A stretch of 64,000 nt of DNA from Panorpa germanica (GCA_963678705.1 OY783213.1:16434451-16498450); one strand, 5' to 3'; counted from the stretch's first letter, positions 49,930-62,329 are shown. Numbers and translations are program-made. The notes: generated by a model not told the origin, from the sequence alone.

Positions 49930-52790
49930 CCTCATTCCTCGTCTATAAGCACACGTCTAAATATACCAACCCCTGGCATAACGCTACCCCTCTAACGCTA
50001 TTGTTAGTAAGACGATGCGATGGGGCAAATCGTTTCGAGTTTGGGTTGCCCTATTCGCTTGCCATGCCGTAGGGCTGCAACGAGGCTTCCTAAATCACCC
50101 CCATCCACCCACCTTGCCTAGCCACACACGTCTGAGAAGGGTCCGTGTCATAATGCAGAGGGGATTGTTTTCTTCAAGGCCGTGTTTATTATTATAGGGT
50201 TGTCCGAGGTCGATTTATTTTTATTCTCGAAGTTGGAAAAAAGTTCGAATATTAAGTAGAAAACTTTTATAGTTTATATATAAGAAGTTTTATTATAAAT
50301 ATCCATAGAAATTGTGAAAGTAGTGAAGCCTAAGTGCAGCAAAGAAACGTACCCCTTAACACATAACATAACACGTAAAATTTATTTGAATATAAACTGC
50401 CCGTTAAAAATACAGTTACATATATTTAAGGATTATTTAACACTAAAAGAAATTCTTTTAGATATATTTTTTAGGCCTATATAATTACAAAACTTACATA
50501 AAAACTTACGTTTTTTGACGTACAGATTTGATATGCATGCTTTATATTAAAATAATATAACAGTAACACAACCTACTCCCAGTCTCGTCAAATAACTTGC
50601 TTTATATCGAATTATTTAACCCAGTGATCATTCTCAGGTGGAAAATATAATGCAATGTGATACTGCATCGCCTGACAAATTGGACGAGCATACAACAAGA
50701 TAATGAATTTTGAAATTAGCTTATGGCAAGCTAGCAATCGCTTATAAATGTTGTGCCTGGGTTATCTTAAACTGTGTATGTTATTATTTAAAAGATATAT
50801 ATATCGTTAACAAATATTTAAAAATTAGTTAATTAATTTAATTATTGTTGACAAGACATGTAAAATCCGGTATAATATTAATAATTAGTCGTCATTAACT
50901 AAGTAATCTTTACCAGAGTTTAATTAAGCTATGAAGAGGTCCTAAACTTTTTTTTAACTTTATGACCTTGACCCTCAGGGCGTTTGTTTTCCACACAACA
51001 CATAGTCACTCATACAAAGAAAATAATGTAATGTTCTTAAATTACGATTTTTCCATTTAAATTACGTTGAGTGCTAAGAGTTAAATTATCTAAAGTGCCA
51101 TTAATTTTATTATATTGACACATTGTTCTACGCATGAGTGTACAAGATAATTGAACCTCCTAGCTCAAGGGAAATTGTTTTCCTTATTTCAATAAATAAC
51201 CTCCTAAATAAATTATTCGAACAAATTTAGTAAGAATGCCAAATGAAATATCCAAGCAAGTAGAAATAACATGTCTGACAATCATTAAGGGTGTCCCTTT
51301 ATTTAGCAGCCAGGTAAATATATTGAAATGTTCTTAAATTACAAATATACGTTCTATTTCCACCCCTAGTAAGATGGGGTAAAACCGTACCCAACGAAAA
51401 CGCAACCCATTTAAAAGGGATTGATGTATGTTAGTCCATAACTGAGCTGCGATAAGGTTGTCAGAAAATTAAGTCCAATCTCCTGGGAGGGGGTGGTTAT
51501 TTCTAGACTCTTCATCTGTCAGTCTATCTCTCTCTGACATGTGAGCATTTTGAACCTTGTAATAGCTTAAGTGCACGCTAATGGCTTGCAGTTTCCACCA
51601 CGATCGACATAACTTACTTAGACGTAGTGTTTAAAAAAAGGAGAATATAAGCAATAAGGGATGCAGGGATGAACGACTACGGGTACTGTACGTAGTACTT
51701 AGAACCAAAAATAAGTGCATTACAAAAATAAAATTGTTCGTAAAAGAATAAGGGTTGTTAGTGCTGTTTTCATTTGATTTTAATGGGGTTTTATTGTTGT
51801 ACTACTTAAATTTATTATGTTGAAGAAGTATTAGATAAGGTTTGTACGAGGGAGCTACAATGTACAAATTAACAAATTTGATTATCTTGAATTAGTAAAT
51901 AACATAGCGTCATTTGAAAACAGAGATTCTTTAGGGAAGCAATTGGAAATAAAAACAACATTACTCAACTTAAGGTCTTTTAAATGTTTTTAGTTTTGGT
52001 ACAAGCATTAAATAGTACCAACACTGCACCAAATAATGTTTTGATATAAAAGTAGGAATGAGAATTATACTCAATAGCGAATTATACTGTCTGCAATGAG
52101 GTGTACCTAATGATAAATTGAACTTCTATCTAGCCTGTAGCGCCTGAATGGACACTAAATATGTCCTCACTTGTACTACAGTCGATATAATTTCCTAAAT
52201 GGAACACATTTTAATGGCTTAGCTATTTTGCAGTGTCCCAGGTTATAAAGATTAAAAATGATGAAACGTTAGCTTCGCTACCGGCACATGGACTTACTCA
52301 AATAACTAACTAGAACATAAAGATAATAGCATTGGATGTAGCTTTAAGAGTTACTTAATGAGTTCCCTGAAAACGATTATGTACTTCCAGCAGAACTCCA
52401 GTTCACCGTTCCTAAATCCTAACCTAACAAATTAATTCATTAACTTTTATAGATTCAACTCAAAGACTACTAACCTTCAGTAAATTGTTAAATTATATCA
52501 GCCATAACTTAAACGATATTTTGAGTGCTTTGTTCGCGTCTATTAAATAAACACTTAGAAATTCAAAAACATGAGAGAAAAGATAATCTGTGAGAAAATA
52601 ATTTATTTATTATCCTATTACATCAAATAACAAATAAAAGAGACTTCATGGACATATCTTCAGTTCCAGTAACAGTTCCAGGCAACACTGCAGTGGCAAA
52701 TAAAAGCAGTCGTAAAAAAACAAATTTGTTAGAATGTCAAGTAGGGTAGAATAACAATCCACTTAAACGCCTCACGAGCCACCACCAAGC
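49930..52790. other. Gene-free stretch
   Basis: No gene recognised. The GC-rich block at 50005-50160 holds a 60-codon ORF without motifs. The 51480-51610 block likewise has no motif or splice context. Confidence 0.4.
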
Positions 52791-52792
52791 AC

Positions 52793-52827
52793 AGGACCCA
52801 GGACCCAGGACCCAGGACCTGGGACCC
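52793..52827 (+). repeat. Tandem 7-mer minisatellite
   Basis: AGGACCC three times, then AGGACCT and GGGACCC: five adjacent 7-bp units with two single-base changes. Confidence 0.9.
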
Positions 52828-52829
52828 AG

Positions 52830-54250
52830 CCATGGGCGAAGTCCCTAAGTGTCAGATTATTACTCCATTTTTCCGCATTTATAAACATACATTTTTTATA
52901 GCCCAGCCTTTTTTTTCTTTTTGATTTTCCAATCTACTTGCTCTTATTACCGGTGCGTACCGGTTTCTGTGTTTGTCATTTACATACGTCTCTTAATGTG
53001 AGCATCGCTGGAAATGTCTGTTGGATGATGAGGGGGATTTGTCTGGTACTCTAAGAGCTTTTTTTATGAGTGTCTTTATTATATTTAATAAAAAAATGAT
53101 TAGAGAAGAAAGTACAAACTGATAAGCGACATGGTGCTACGAAGGAAATTGTATTAGTACATATTTTAATTGGATTTAATCTGTTGCATCTCAAATTTAA
53201 AAATTAACCTACAAAACTAATTTATATAGCAGTAACGAGTTCCCATTTTTGTGGTTATATGAAGTCAAAAACTCTTCTTTGAACTCTCGTAATTTTAATT
53301 ATATATTCAAAATGAAATATTTGATTGCAAACAGATATTTCTAGGATAAACAAATTCTGTAACTGACCTCACTTTATGACTCACATGTTAATACATTTAA
53401 AACCCTCGAACTGCGAGCAGTATCCTTCTTGGATTGGGGTAGGTGGTTAACGGTAGGCGCTCGGCGGTCGGCGGTCGGCTGTTGGCATAGGGTAGAGTCA
53501 GATGAACCCTAGTCTTCCTCCTCCCCTATAGTCTCATGGCACGTCAGTCTGACAGACATACGATATGACACGTGGCAGAATCTACACGTTTAATGTACTT
53601 CAGACGGGATGTAGAGCCCTGAATATAAGGGATGGTGATGCTGAGCGAACGTATAAATCATTGGGGATGCATCACAGTCCATAGTAGGGTTGTCAACTGT
53701 CTTGGTATGGGAAGATCACTTCTTCTTTTAGATGTTTTGTCTTGTGCACAAAGGTTTTTATGTAAAAGGAATTGAGTTGTGAACCAAGTCATAATTGTTG
53801 TAAAGTTAAAAGTAAACACTACATCAGAATCTTAAATGACTAATTATTTTTTAATTAACCACAATGCCATGTAGAATTGTAATGCTTCAGCACGCTAGCC
53901 AGTTGAATCTTGAAACTTCAAACATCTATGATAAGGTGAAACATTACTTCATGGTTCTACAGTTAGATATAGATGAATTAACAAAAATTTAACATTCAAC
54001 TTTTTTATTTAAAAATTCAGTAGATATTTATATGATCCTCAAAATAGTGAAAAGAGTGTGACAGTTATTTCAAATATAAATTTACATAATCACTATATTT
54101 TTTTAATTCATTCAATTTTTGTTTCAAACTATCTGGCACTCAAAGCACATTTCAAAATTTGAACCACTCTCCTTCCACAACCCGTCAGGAAGTTGGCAAC
54201 CCTGGTTAACAGTCGTCGCATCGTACTATATTCTAGTCACGTAGATTTAA
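52830..54250. other. Gene-free stretch
   Basis: No gene. A GC-rich block at 53400-53660 contains the short GGCGGTC repeat at 53463-53478 (GGCGGTCGGCGGTCGGC). Otherwise AT-rich. Confidence 0.4.
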
Positions 54251-54288
54251 TGGAAAAGTGAACAACAAAACAAAACTGCACTCACCTT

Positions 54289-54460
54289 TCTCACATCCTT
54301 ATAAAGAACTCCTTACGGAGGATCACGAGATGGGACGAGTTGGCGGTGGGGGGAGCGCCTGGAGCTACGCTGACGACACGACACGATACATTACGGACGT
54401 GTTTCGAACCTTGGGAGTTCGTTACGGGATGGTGGATGGTGGATGGTAAAACTGTCACTG
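54289..54460 (-). other. GC-rich block ending in a donor-like site; possible 5' UTR exon
   Basis: About 55% GC in an AT-rich setting. On the minus strand it ends at GAGAAAG followed by a consensus GTGAGTG (donor at 54288). An arthropod initiator-like TCAGT lies near its upstream edge (ATCAGTGACAG, about 54455-54465). All frames on this strand have stops, so if an exon it would be untranslated. The plus strand has a 63-codon ORF whose YADD is discussed under rejected items. Confidence 0.2.
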
Positions 54461-54469
54461 ATTGGATAT

Positions 54470-55685
54470 TAGTTTTAGTTTGTACTCTATAACAATGTTG
54501 TGGAGTTCTAATGGCATTTTTCCACGGCTGTGCTTTGATGAAACATGTGATTACCTTTTTCTAACCTTAACGCTAGAAACGTGACATTTCATATTTGCTC
54601 GACGGTGCATTACGTTCAGTCCCGATTTACTAGAAATTCATTTTCATTGAAAAAACACACATTCTGAAAAATTAATATTTGTTTTTTTTTATATTTATTT
54701 TAATTTGTCTTGACATTAACTGTTACAGCCACTATCATAATCTCCGATTATAATTAAACATTTTTAAAATATTATATAGGTCTTTTAACAACATCAGTCA
54801 TTTTAGAGGTGTTATTTTAAATCAACAGAAAAGCGCAATATTTTCCTGGAAAATGGTGATATTTCTATTTTAATCCATAGAACAAACCCTGAGGTAGTGG
54901 AACACAATATATGCCAAATGTTACCGCAATGACGGTTGTATGTTGATTGTTCAAAAATGGTACGAAATTTAAAATGGCAGCTCTTCTCGAAAGACCCTAT
55001 ACTTGGGCATGTAATTTATATATATATATTTTAGTATTATCTAAAAATTTAACTAATTCATTAATTAATGTAGAATCACTTAACAAAAATTTAGTATTAA
55101 TAGGAAAGTTTTAATCACATCTAATATTTCACTGCTAAATTATGATCTTTGTAAACTATAATTTATGCATTCAAATATAATATGATCCAAAGTTCCTAAT
55201 TCGTCAACTATAATGATAATTATAACCATTAATTTTGTATAATTAGTAGTACATAATATCAATATTGATATTGGAGATATCGAATGTATCTAATCATTTG
55301 AATAGACACAGCAATCTGATACTTTTAATGACTGAAAGCATCAAGGGTACTCAGCCACTGGAGCACCTGTCAGGAATAATTAGGGATTAGAATTAAAGCC
55401 ATTTATACAATTGGTATACTATACTATATATTAATAAATATAACGACTGATACAATGCAACAATGGATGTAACTCATTTAACTGTTATAAAATGAATATC
55501 TGATACTGATAGTGGTCCAGGCTAAGGCTTGCAGTTCTGAGAAATATAGAAAACCACATTGCCTGACATTCGGAGATTATTTATGTTAAGATAAGGTCCA
55601 AACGAGTTCAGTGTTGTACTGGTAGTCGCACTGGCGGGTACAATTTCTGAACATAACCCAGGTAGAATGGTAACGCTTGAATTAT
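54470..55685. other. AT-rich flank of the inverted-repeat element
   Basis: Mostly AT-rich. The minus frame 55522-55690 is open and moderately GC-rich, reading PGLCSEIVPASATTSTTLNS then FGPYLNINNLRMSGNVVFYI and ending SQNCKP stop. It might be a terminal exon or an old transposon fragment. I do not recognise it. Confidence 0.3.
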
Positions 55686-55774
55686 ATAGTATTGACAACT
55701 GACCACTTTGGCCACGACGCCTGGTGGTCAAAAGAAGTACTAGTTCTGGTGTGCACTTGATACACAATTTTGAT

Positions 55775-56067
55775 TGGTTTAGTATAAATTTTTTAACCGT
55801 ACGGAAAAAACGCAAGTTAGATAAATTGTAGAGAATTTAAATGCGCATCTAGCCGTACTATTTTAAAAATTTAAAAAAAATATTTTACCATAGTTTTTGT
55901 GTTTTTCTGTTTTTGACCTCACGTTTTTTGACCATCACTAGGCGACAAAATCAAAAAGTCCACGTTGTTTGTTCTACAAGTTGTAAAACTTATTGTTTTA
56001 AACATATTTATACATTAGAAAAAAAAACACTTTTCATATAATTTTATGAAAAAAACGTGAAAAAACG
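55775..56067 (+). repeat. Left arm of long inverted repeat
   Basis: From TGGTTTAGTATAAATTTTTT to AACGTGAAAAAACG. It pairs almost base for base with 56104-56395. Visible differences include CATCACTAGG against CATAACTAGG and a G/A change in the AAAAAACGCAAGTT word, so identity is roughly 97-98% by eye. A transcript crossing both arms would form a near-perfect long double strand. Confidence 0.9.
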
Positions 56068-56103
56068 TTTCGTAAATGTTGAAAATTAATTTTTGTTGGT
56101 CCA

Positions 56104-56395
56104 CGTTTTTTCACGTTTTTTCATAAAATTATATGAAAAGTGTTTTTTTTTCTAATGTATAAATATGTTTAAAACAATAAGTTTTACAACTTGTAGAACA
56201 AACAACGTGGACTTTTTGATTTTGTCGCCTAGTTATGGTCAAAAAACGTGAGGTCAAAAACAGAAAAACACAAAAACTATGGTAAAATATTTTTTTAAAA
56301 TTTTTAAAATAGTACGGCTAGATGCGCATTTAAATTCTCTACAATTTATCTAACTTGCATTTTTTCCGTACGGTTAAAAAATTTATACTAAACCA
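56104..56395 (-). repeat. Right arm of long inverted repeat
   Basis: The reverse complement of the left arm, beginning CGTTTTTTCACGTTTTTTCA and ending AAATTTATACTAAACCA. Arms this similar, in decayed surroundings, imply a young structure or one kept alike by gene conversion. Confidence 0.9.
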
Positions 56396-56549
56396 TATAC
56401 TTGTGTATCACAACGTCACTGTTTGGATTATCATTATTTTTACCACATTTTATCAAATGTCCAGCTTGTAGAATTTTTTCTGCATTTCTAACAATTTTCT
56501 GAGCTGGATTTGATCCAACCCAGTGAAAAAGTTGGTTTAAAGAAAACAT
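56388..56549 (-). CDS. Small ORF (53 codons) in the right linker of the foldback element
   Basis: ATG at 56549 opens MFSLNQLFHWVGSNPAQKIV, then RNAEKILQAGHLIKCGKN, NDNPNSDVVIHKYMV and a stop formed by the first bases of the hairpin arm. The composition is protein-like (mixed hydrophobic and charged, codon-like) and GC is higher than in the arms. It could be the remnant of the parent element's own coding region or a captured host exon. An acceptor-like end is not evident. I do not recognise the domain. Confidence 0.4.
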   Translation of the reverse strand: MFSLNQLFHWVGSNPAQKIVRNAEKILQAGHLIKCGKNNDNPNSDVVIHKYMV

Positions 56550-56669
56550 AAATAATTAAAATTCATGACACTAATTCAATGTAAACTTATGGTTAATTCT
56601 TTGGTTGCACACCGGCAGTAGCCATGTTTTTTAAGCCCCGCCTAGTGGTCAGTTGTCAATAGCACGCTA

Positions 56670-58880
56670 GCAATTTGAACCTTAAACACTGCGAAATTAG
56701 CTATAGCTTTATTACATTAAATTCCAATAATTAAATGCATCCAGTCAAGGTACTTACCTTAAATCTTTTTGTGTGAATCGCTTAAACCATGTAAATTTAT
56801 AAAACCTTTTGAGCACCACTGATTTTAACTATTTTGTTGTGTGATATTTATTAACCCGACAGCTATTTCGCTCATAATTAATATGTGTATGTATAATAAA
56901 ATAAAACAAAAGTTGTATTGTGTTCAAAGTTTTAATAATCTGAAAGGCTTTAATTGAATTTTATAAACCTCTACTATTTCATGAATTATTTATTGAAATC
57001 AATAAACCGTTTATTTTGAAATGTCATTTAGAAAGCATGTCACATTCGCGGTACGGGACAATTCCATGTCCCTTGTCCCTCGATTTGATTGTCCCGCGCA
57101 ATGTATTTGTTTTGATGTTCACTTTTGTCACCTATGTACTGGAGTGTTATGAACTACTTTATACATAAAAACAATCAATACGCTGAGCGAACGTTGCATT
57201 AGCCATATATCATGCTAATGCCGCTGCTAAACTAAAGTGCTTTCATTTCGTTGATTACCATATATAAATTATATAGATTATATACATAATGGTATTTTTA
57301 ATATACTCGTACAGAGTGTGCTAAAACTCATTACACTTATCTTTTACCGAATCGAATGACACAATTTACTCAAAACTAGAACACTTCATCTTGCTCTGCA
57401 TTCAAAAAGCATTATTGCTTTTGTTATTCTACTGTGTAATTTCTTCAATCAAACTTTTGGTGTTTTGGGCTTTGTGGTCAAGTAGCCATTTATCGCCCCA
57501 AGTCTTCTTCTTTTCAAACCTTCGTTCGAAATATCAAAGGTTTCGACGTATTAAATTGTATGTCGTACTAGTGTGGATGTATTGTAAAACTTATTACAAC
57601 AAATGTTTTATGTCGCATGTTTATGTCGCACCAGTCTGTACAAGCCATTATCTCGCAATCAAAAAGGCGGTGTTATCAATCAAACTTTATTCTTTGAGGT
57701 CATCCATAAATTAGTTCACACAAATTTCATGATTTATTAATACTCCCCGTTCCAATTGCCACATTTTGTCACTCATTGTGTCCTATAGTCGTCTTTTATA
57801 CATTGTGCAGGAAAATTAAAAAGAAATAATGACGTAAGCGCAGAGTTATCTGTAGTCTTGTTAAACATTGCCATATTACAATGCTCCAACCAACGCTTAA
57901 CGTGCCATTGAATATTTGAGGAGTGATTTCCAAATACCTCTCACTTTTTACACTATCGAAGCGACATAACAGTGTGAATGAATAAATTGTGATACAATCT
58001 ACAACCCTAAATATATGCATTAGCATGGGAGGTGTTACAGAGTTAACAGTGACGTCACTGTCGACTGGGAATGCACTATTGTATTCGTTATTGACATTAA
58101 ATACAATTCAAATGAACTTTTCTGATAAATATTTATGATTGTAATGCAACTACATATATAATGAGTACTAAATATAGATGCGACTGCCGTTGAATGACAT
58201 TTACGATTCTCTAGTTCTCTCTGTCGAATGATCTACTCGAAGTAGAGGACAGGACCATAGCGACCGGGTGGCCAAACTGGACCTCGAGAAAGTGGGGTCT
58301 CAAAAATAAACTTGAGTTTAATTGTGACTCGGTACAATTTATTTCTCAGGAGAAAGTGCCTGGGGGATGGATGGGGGGTTGAGCGGTCATAATACAGGTT
58401 GAATTAATGCTATTGAAATGTTTTTTTTCTCTTTTCCCCTTTCTTCCTACTTCTTCTCTCTAAACCTATCCATATAAAGAAGCTTAACGAGCGGATACAC
58501 ACCTACGACATGACTATCTTGAAACGGTCTGAAAAATCTGTCTTAACCTCAAAATTATGAGCGTATCGTAATGTATTCATATAGTGTTAACTCTATCTTT
58601 CTATGACAAAGACAAAATTATTGTAAGACATTCGTGTCTCCAATATGTAACAGCACTTACAGGATATTTATCTGAATTGGTTTTATGCGCGTGTGTAGTC
58701 CGACAAACATTTCTATTTTATTATTCACTAGCTTCATATTGACTGTACATTACCCCTTCCATAATTCCGATACTTCTACTATAACATATTTCATTCCAAT
58801 AACTTTAATGCTTAATATATCAGACTTCAATAGAAACACATATAACCCTAACCTATAAATAATATTTTATAAACATCTTC
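56670..58880. other. Gene-free stretch
   Basis: No gene recognised. The 107-codon plus ORF at 57391-57714 and the 76-codon minus ORF at 57796-58026 carry no motif. A GC-richer patch at 58180-58310 and a pyrimidine run at 58420-58470 cannot be assigned. Confidence 0.4.
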
Positions 58881-58890
58881 CGTGAGCATG

Positions 58891-59032
58891 TTACTCTTTT
58901 TGATAGTAGTTGAGGGCTCCCACCCACTTGGATTGGTAGGGGAAGTTCTTATATATCTGTTGGACCTTCAGACGGTCACCAGGGACGAGGAGGTTCCCTT
59001 GGAGACCGGTGGCATTCACATATCGCTCATAT
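58891..59032 (-). CDS. Terminal coding exon of an unrecognised host gene
   Basis: The clearest host coding sequence in the window. The minus frame reads YERYVNATGLQGNLLVPGDR, LKVQQIYKNFPYQSKWVGAL, NYYQKE and TAA (58891-58893). GC is about 50% against about 30% outside, and the jump is sharp. ATATATTAG forms an acceptor just upstream of 59032; a second acceptor option (CACATCAG, about 59056) would add SIPYIR in the same open frame. NAT is a possible N-glycosylation site (NxS/T), which would fit an extracellular or secreted protein. I cannot name the family. Upstream exons must lie to the right on the minus strand, but none was found with confidence up to 64 kb. Confidence 0.7.
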
Positions 59033-59059
59033 CTAATATATGGGATTGACTGATGTGTA

Positions 59060-59800
59060 ATTTTTTTATATATTCTATTATATTTTATATATGTAGTATA
59101 TATGTATTGCAGTGAAGGCTCGTCAACAGGGGTGAAAGTGAAACGGTTATGGTAATAAAAAATTACGTATTATATGGTTTTATAAAACAAATATTAACTG
59201 GGCATAGGCAAACTTGCAACTGCGCAAACTTGAGAAATATATCAAATATGCGATTCTCTATTTATCAATCCTAAAGGTATCACCGTGCAAAATTTCAAAT
59301 ACTTAATTAAGATGGTTCCGAAATGAAAACAAAATTCACAAAACTAGCAAACAACTTAAATACCCACTCAAACGACACAGAAACTGAGTCGACTATTCAA
59401 CAGATGATGATACATAACAAAGATGCCTGTAGCATCTGATGACATATTCCTAATTGATATTAAAATTTAACCAAAAGAAAAAAACTTTAGGCGAGCATGA
59501 CCTTGATGTTGAAATCGCCTTAAATTTTAAATTAAGCAATGGTTGACTGGCTCTTCGATCTAATTATTCAATAACTCAGATTAATTCAGAACATAATACC
59601 AAGAAATTCACTAGTTTACGTGGACGCAATTAAGTTTTAATGAATTAAGAACAGATTTTTAAGCAAATCGAATAATTAGATTAAGAAGCCCAAATTCTAG
59701 GTCCTTCTTCATGATCTTTATTACATATAAATATATGAGTGACTTATGGTTTTGCGACTACATAGATTAGAATTTACAAAAAAGTAGCTGAATATTGCTT
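59060..59800. other. AT-rich stretch, probably intron of the gene ending at 58891
   Basis: No feature beyond low complexity. If the exon to the left is real, this lies in its upstream intron. Confidence 0.35.
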
Positions 59801-59807
59801 ACCCAGG

Positions 59808-59880
59808 TAGAAAATTGTCAGGCAGTCAAGGTTCACATTTGCTACCTTCCACAAGCTAACTCCAACGTTTATTTTCCACC
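59808..59880 (+). repeat. Unnamed repeat C, copy 3
   Basis: CCAGGTAGAAAATTGTCAGG, then GTTCACATTTGCTACC and CCACAAGCTAACTCCAACGT. Matches 33959-34040 in order and spacing. Confidence 0.6.
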
Positions 59881-60134
59881 AATATAGCTTGAAACGAATA
59901 TCTTATTAAATTGGACGTAATCTGGTAACCTATAACCTGTAAATAATTCCAAGTCTCCAAAAAACAAGTATCAGAAGTGGGTGTTTCATATGGCTGGGTC
60001 ATATAGATTGCAGCTTGCATTCATATAGAAATGTACGATTGCCAATAATTGTGATACAGTGGTTCAATTATCTTTATTGGTATTTCACTTGTAGCATTAC
60101 TAAGTACACAACTCCATTTACTCAAATTAACTGA

Positions 60135-60600
60135 AATAACATATTAACACTTTTAACTCGATTACATTTTACAACATTGGCTTTACTGGAATACGATCTG
60201 CAGCTACTTGCATCTGCATCAGTACGAAGCGTCATGTACTGGTTATATAGCATTCGGGATGCACTTGTTAGAGAAGTGCTCTCAAAGGAAAACAAAACGG
60301 TGTGGAAGTAAACATTTGCTTGTAATATACCAACACCATCACCAACACCAGGAAACTAGAAACAGAAAACGGGAAACGGCAACTGATCAAACATTACGGT
60401 TGCTGCGGAGCAATGATCTTCAACCTTTAAGAGTATTGGCAGATTTAAATGTATGCATTTGTTACTACCACCAACATATACACCGATGGTTGGTAAAGGA
60501 CGTATCACGATCAGCTTCAGCGCATACCACCATGACCCTCGTACTCATTGAAGTTTTTTTTTTAAATAGTTATTTGAATGCATCAACTTTTGTTAGTTAA
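60135..60600 (+). other. Open, GC-richer block of unknown nature
   Basis: Two overlapping plus frames are open. One is 130 codons (60208-60600), rich in histidine and glutamine around QHHHQHQETRNRKRETA. The other runs stop-free from 60135 to 60312 and reads RSVMYWLYSIRDALVREVLS. No splice pair or known motif selects either. It may be a fragment of a gene or of an old retroelement. Confidence 0.25.
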
Positions 60601-60879
60601 TAGCGCTTAAATCAATATATACATGTAAAGAAATTATATTTCTTTAGTTGGTAACACTGACCAGAGATATACGTGAGCTGTGGTAATGTTTTGCAGTTGT
60701 TGGTAGTCAAATAATCAAGTCAAATCAAAGAATAATAAGTTTTTATTTTATTTAACCCTGCTAAGGCAGACATAATATTGAAATTTGATTGTTTCTTGAA
60801 ATAGCTGTAAATAATATTCGATATTTTGATATATAAATACATATAGCAGAGATTTATGATCTGTAAGGTTGGTTACCTT

Positions 60880-60990
60880 ACACAAGGATTGTGATGTCAC
60901 ATGCACTTGGAATGTGTACAACGTTGAATCCCTTTAATAATTAAAGGGAAAAAATAACTTTTTTAATTGTTAATATCTCTTAACATATAA
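60880..60990 (-). repeat. Unnamed dispersed repeat A, copy 3 (core 1 only)
   Basis: On the minus strand GAGATATTAACAATTAAAAA, CCCTTTAATTATTAAAGGGA and TTCAACGTTG. This aligns with core 1 at 9540-9602 at about 85% identity by eye, with the same CACTTTAATTATTAAAGTG-type small palindrome in the middle. Core 2 was not found beside it. Confidence 0.6.
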
Positions 60991-60999
60991 GGAGTTATA

Positions 61000-62325
61000 T
61001 TAAAAAATAATTAAACATTTGAGGTTCTAGTAACCCACTTTATCAATATATAGTACACTTTTATAGAAATTAAGACAAGCCCATTTACAAACAGGTCATT
61101 TTTTTATTTGCATGAGAAATTTAATATACTAAGTTAGTAATATTGCAAGTATTGGTTCTTATTTAATTTCAACATAATAATGTTTACAAAAAGCGATATA
61201 GAAACGGTAGAAACGACAGTTGAAACGTTAAACTTTTATAAGCCATCTTTATTTTAGATGTTATGTACTTAAATGAAATGAAACTTCTGACTCTCTTCAG
61301 TGCTACTTATAGTTATAACATTTTAAAGCTACTTACCTACAATATGTCTAGTAGTGATTTATAAACTGCTACTACACTTTTTATATTTTATTTTCTACTT
61401 TCTGTAAATAAATTATGACTATGTATAAAGTAATGAAAAGAAGGTATTCCCAAAGTGCACATTAATCTGAAAGTTTCCTTCATAACCGCGTATATAATTT
61501 AATGCTTAAATAAACTATTTCAACATAATGAAACTTTATAAACAAAAAAATAAAAGCAATAAAAGAGTACTAAACAAGTAATAAATATTTAATAGAAGCG
61601 CCTGAAACATAGGTAACAATAATTACACTCTAGTAGAAAATCTAACCTAAAAATCATTATACAAACATAAATTAAAATGTTTTATTAATCATAATCACGA
61701 TATATATTCAATAAAATAATAAAAAAGGTTTTATATTGTTTCTTTATATAGCTGAAATATGAATTTAAACGACTTGTTTTACATCGTAATCAATCGTGGC
61801 TTCAGTTAAGTGGTTGAATGTGGTCCATTATTATTGGTACGATTTACTTATTGGGTATTTAGCAGGCGCCTATGTTTACACGGTGTACACCGTTGGGCCA
61901 CAACCACTGCCGATGGATTCAAGTGCTTCCACTCATGCAGGGGTGCGTGTTTACCTGTAATACTCCGCTCTGAGTATAACTAAAATGGTTTGAAATGGCA
62001 TTATAGCAATGAGGAATCGAATGAGAATAGAACAGCTTGTACTCATGTGGGAACTAAACGGGTCACTGAAGTTGTAGAAGAAATCTCTCAGGAGAATCAT
62101 TTACGGAAATAGGAAGGAATAATTTTATGGAAAATGAAACGCACGAGGTTACAATATGAAAGAGATGTCACTAGCTATCATCAGATATATATTGGAAAAT
62201 CAAATTTAATATCAATATATGCCATTAGGCTTTGCAATATTCCAATATTATGTCATATAATTACATTTCATTGCCAAATTAAACTTAAAACTATTCTGGA
62301 ACTCTAATACTTATCTAATTTCAAG
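61000..62325. other. Gene-free stretch with one GC-rich patch
   Basis: AT-rich to 61800. The patch at 61866-61975 is GC-rich, contains CGGTGTACACCG (a 12-bp perfect palindrome) and is open on the minus strand (HAPLHEWKHLNPSAVVVAQR). It is preceded there by an acceptor-like TATTACAG but has no donor, so it may be an old repeat. Confidence 0.3.
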
Positions 62326-62329
62326 ATAA

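Larger units (their letters stand above)
55690..56661. mobile_element. Composite foldback DNA transposon with 292-bp hairpin arms
   Basis: The element is bounded by TA (55690-55691 and 56660-56661). Just inside lie exact inverted ends TTGACAACTGACCAC (left) and GTGGTCAGTTGTCAA (right). The interior is dominated by two long inverted arms, 55775-56067 and 56104-56395, around a 36-bp loop. Linkers are unequal: about 83 bp on the left, about 264 bp on the right. The right linker carries a small minus-strand ORF. TA duplication and TIR suggest mobilisation by a Tc1/mariner-type (or other TA-targeting) transposase supplied elsewhere. No transposase is encoded. Class beyond that is unknown. Confidence 0.75.

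Noticed and set aside
54258-54449. Plus ORF with SYADDT, resembling the reverse transcriptase YxDD catalytic box.
   Set aside because: No other reverse transcriptase motif lies up- or downstream, the glycine-rich run before it does not fit the family, and the ORF is only 63 codons. Chance is the better explanation.
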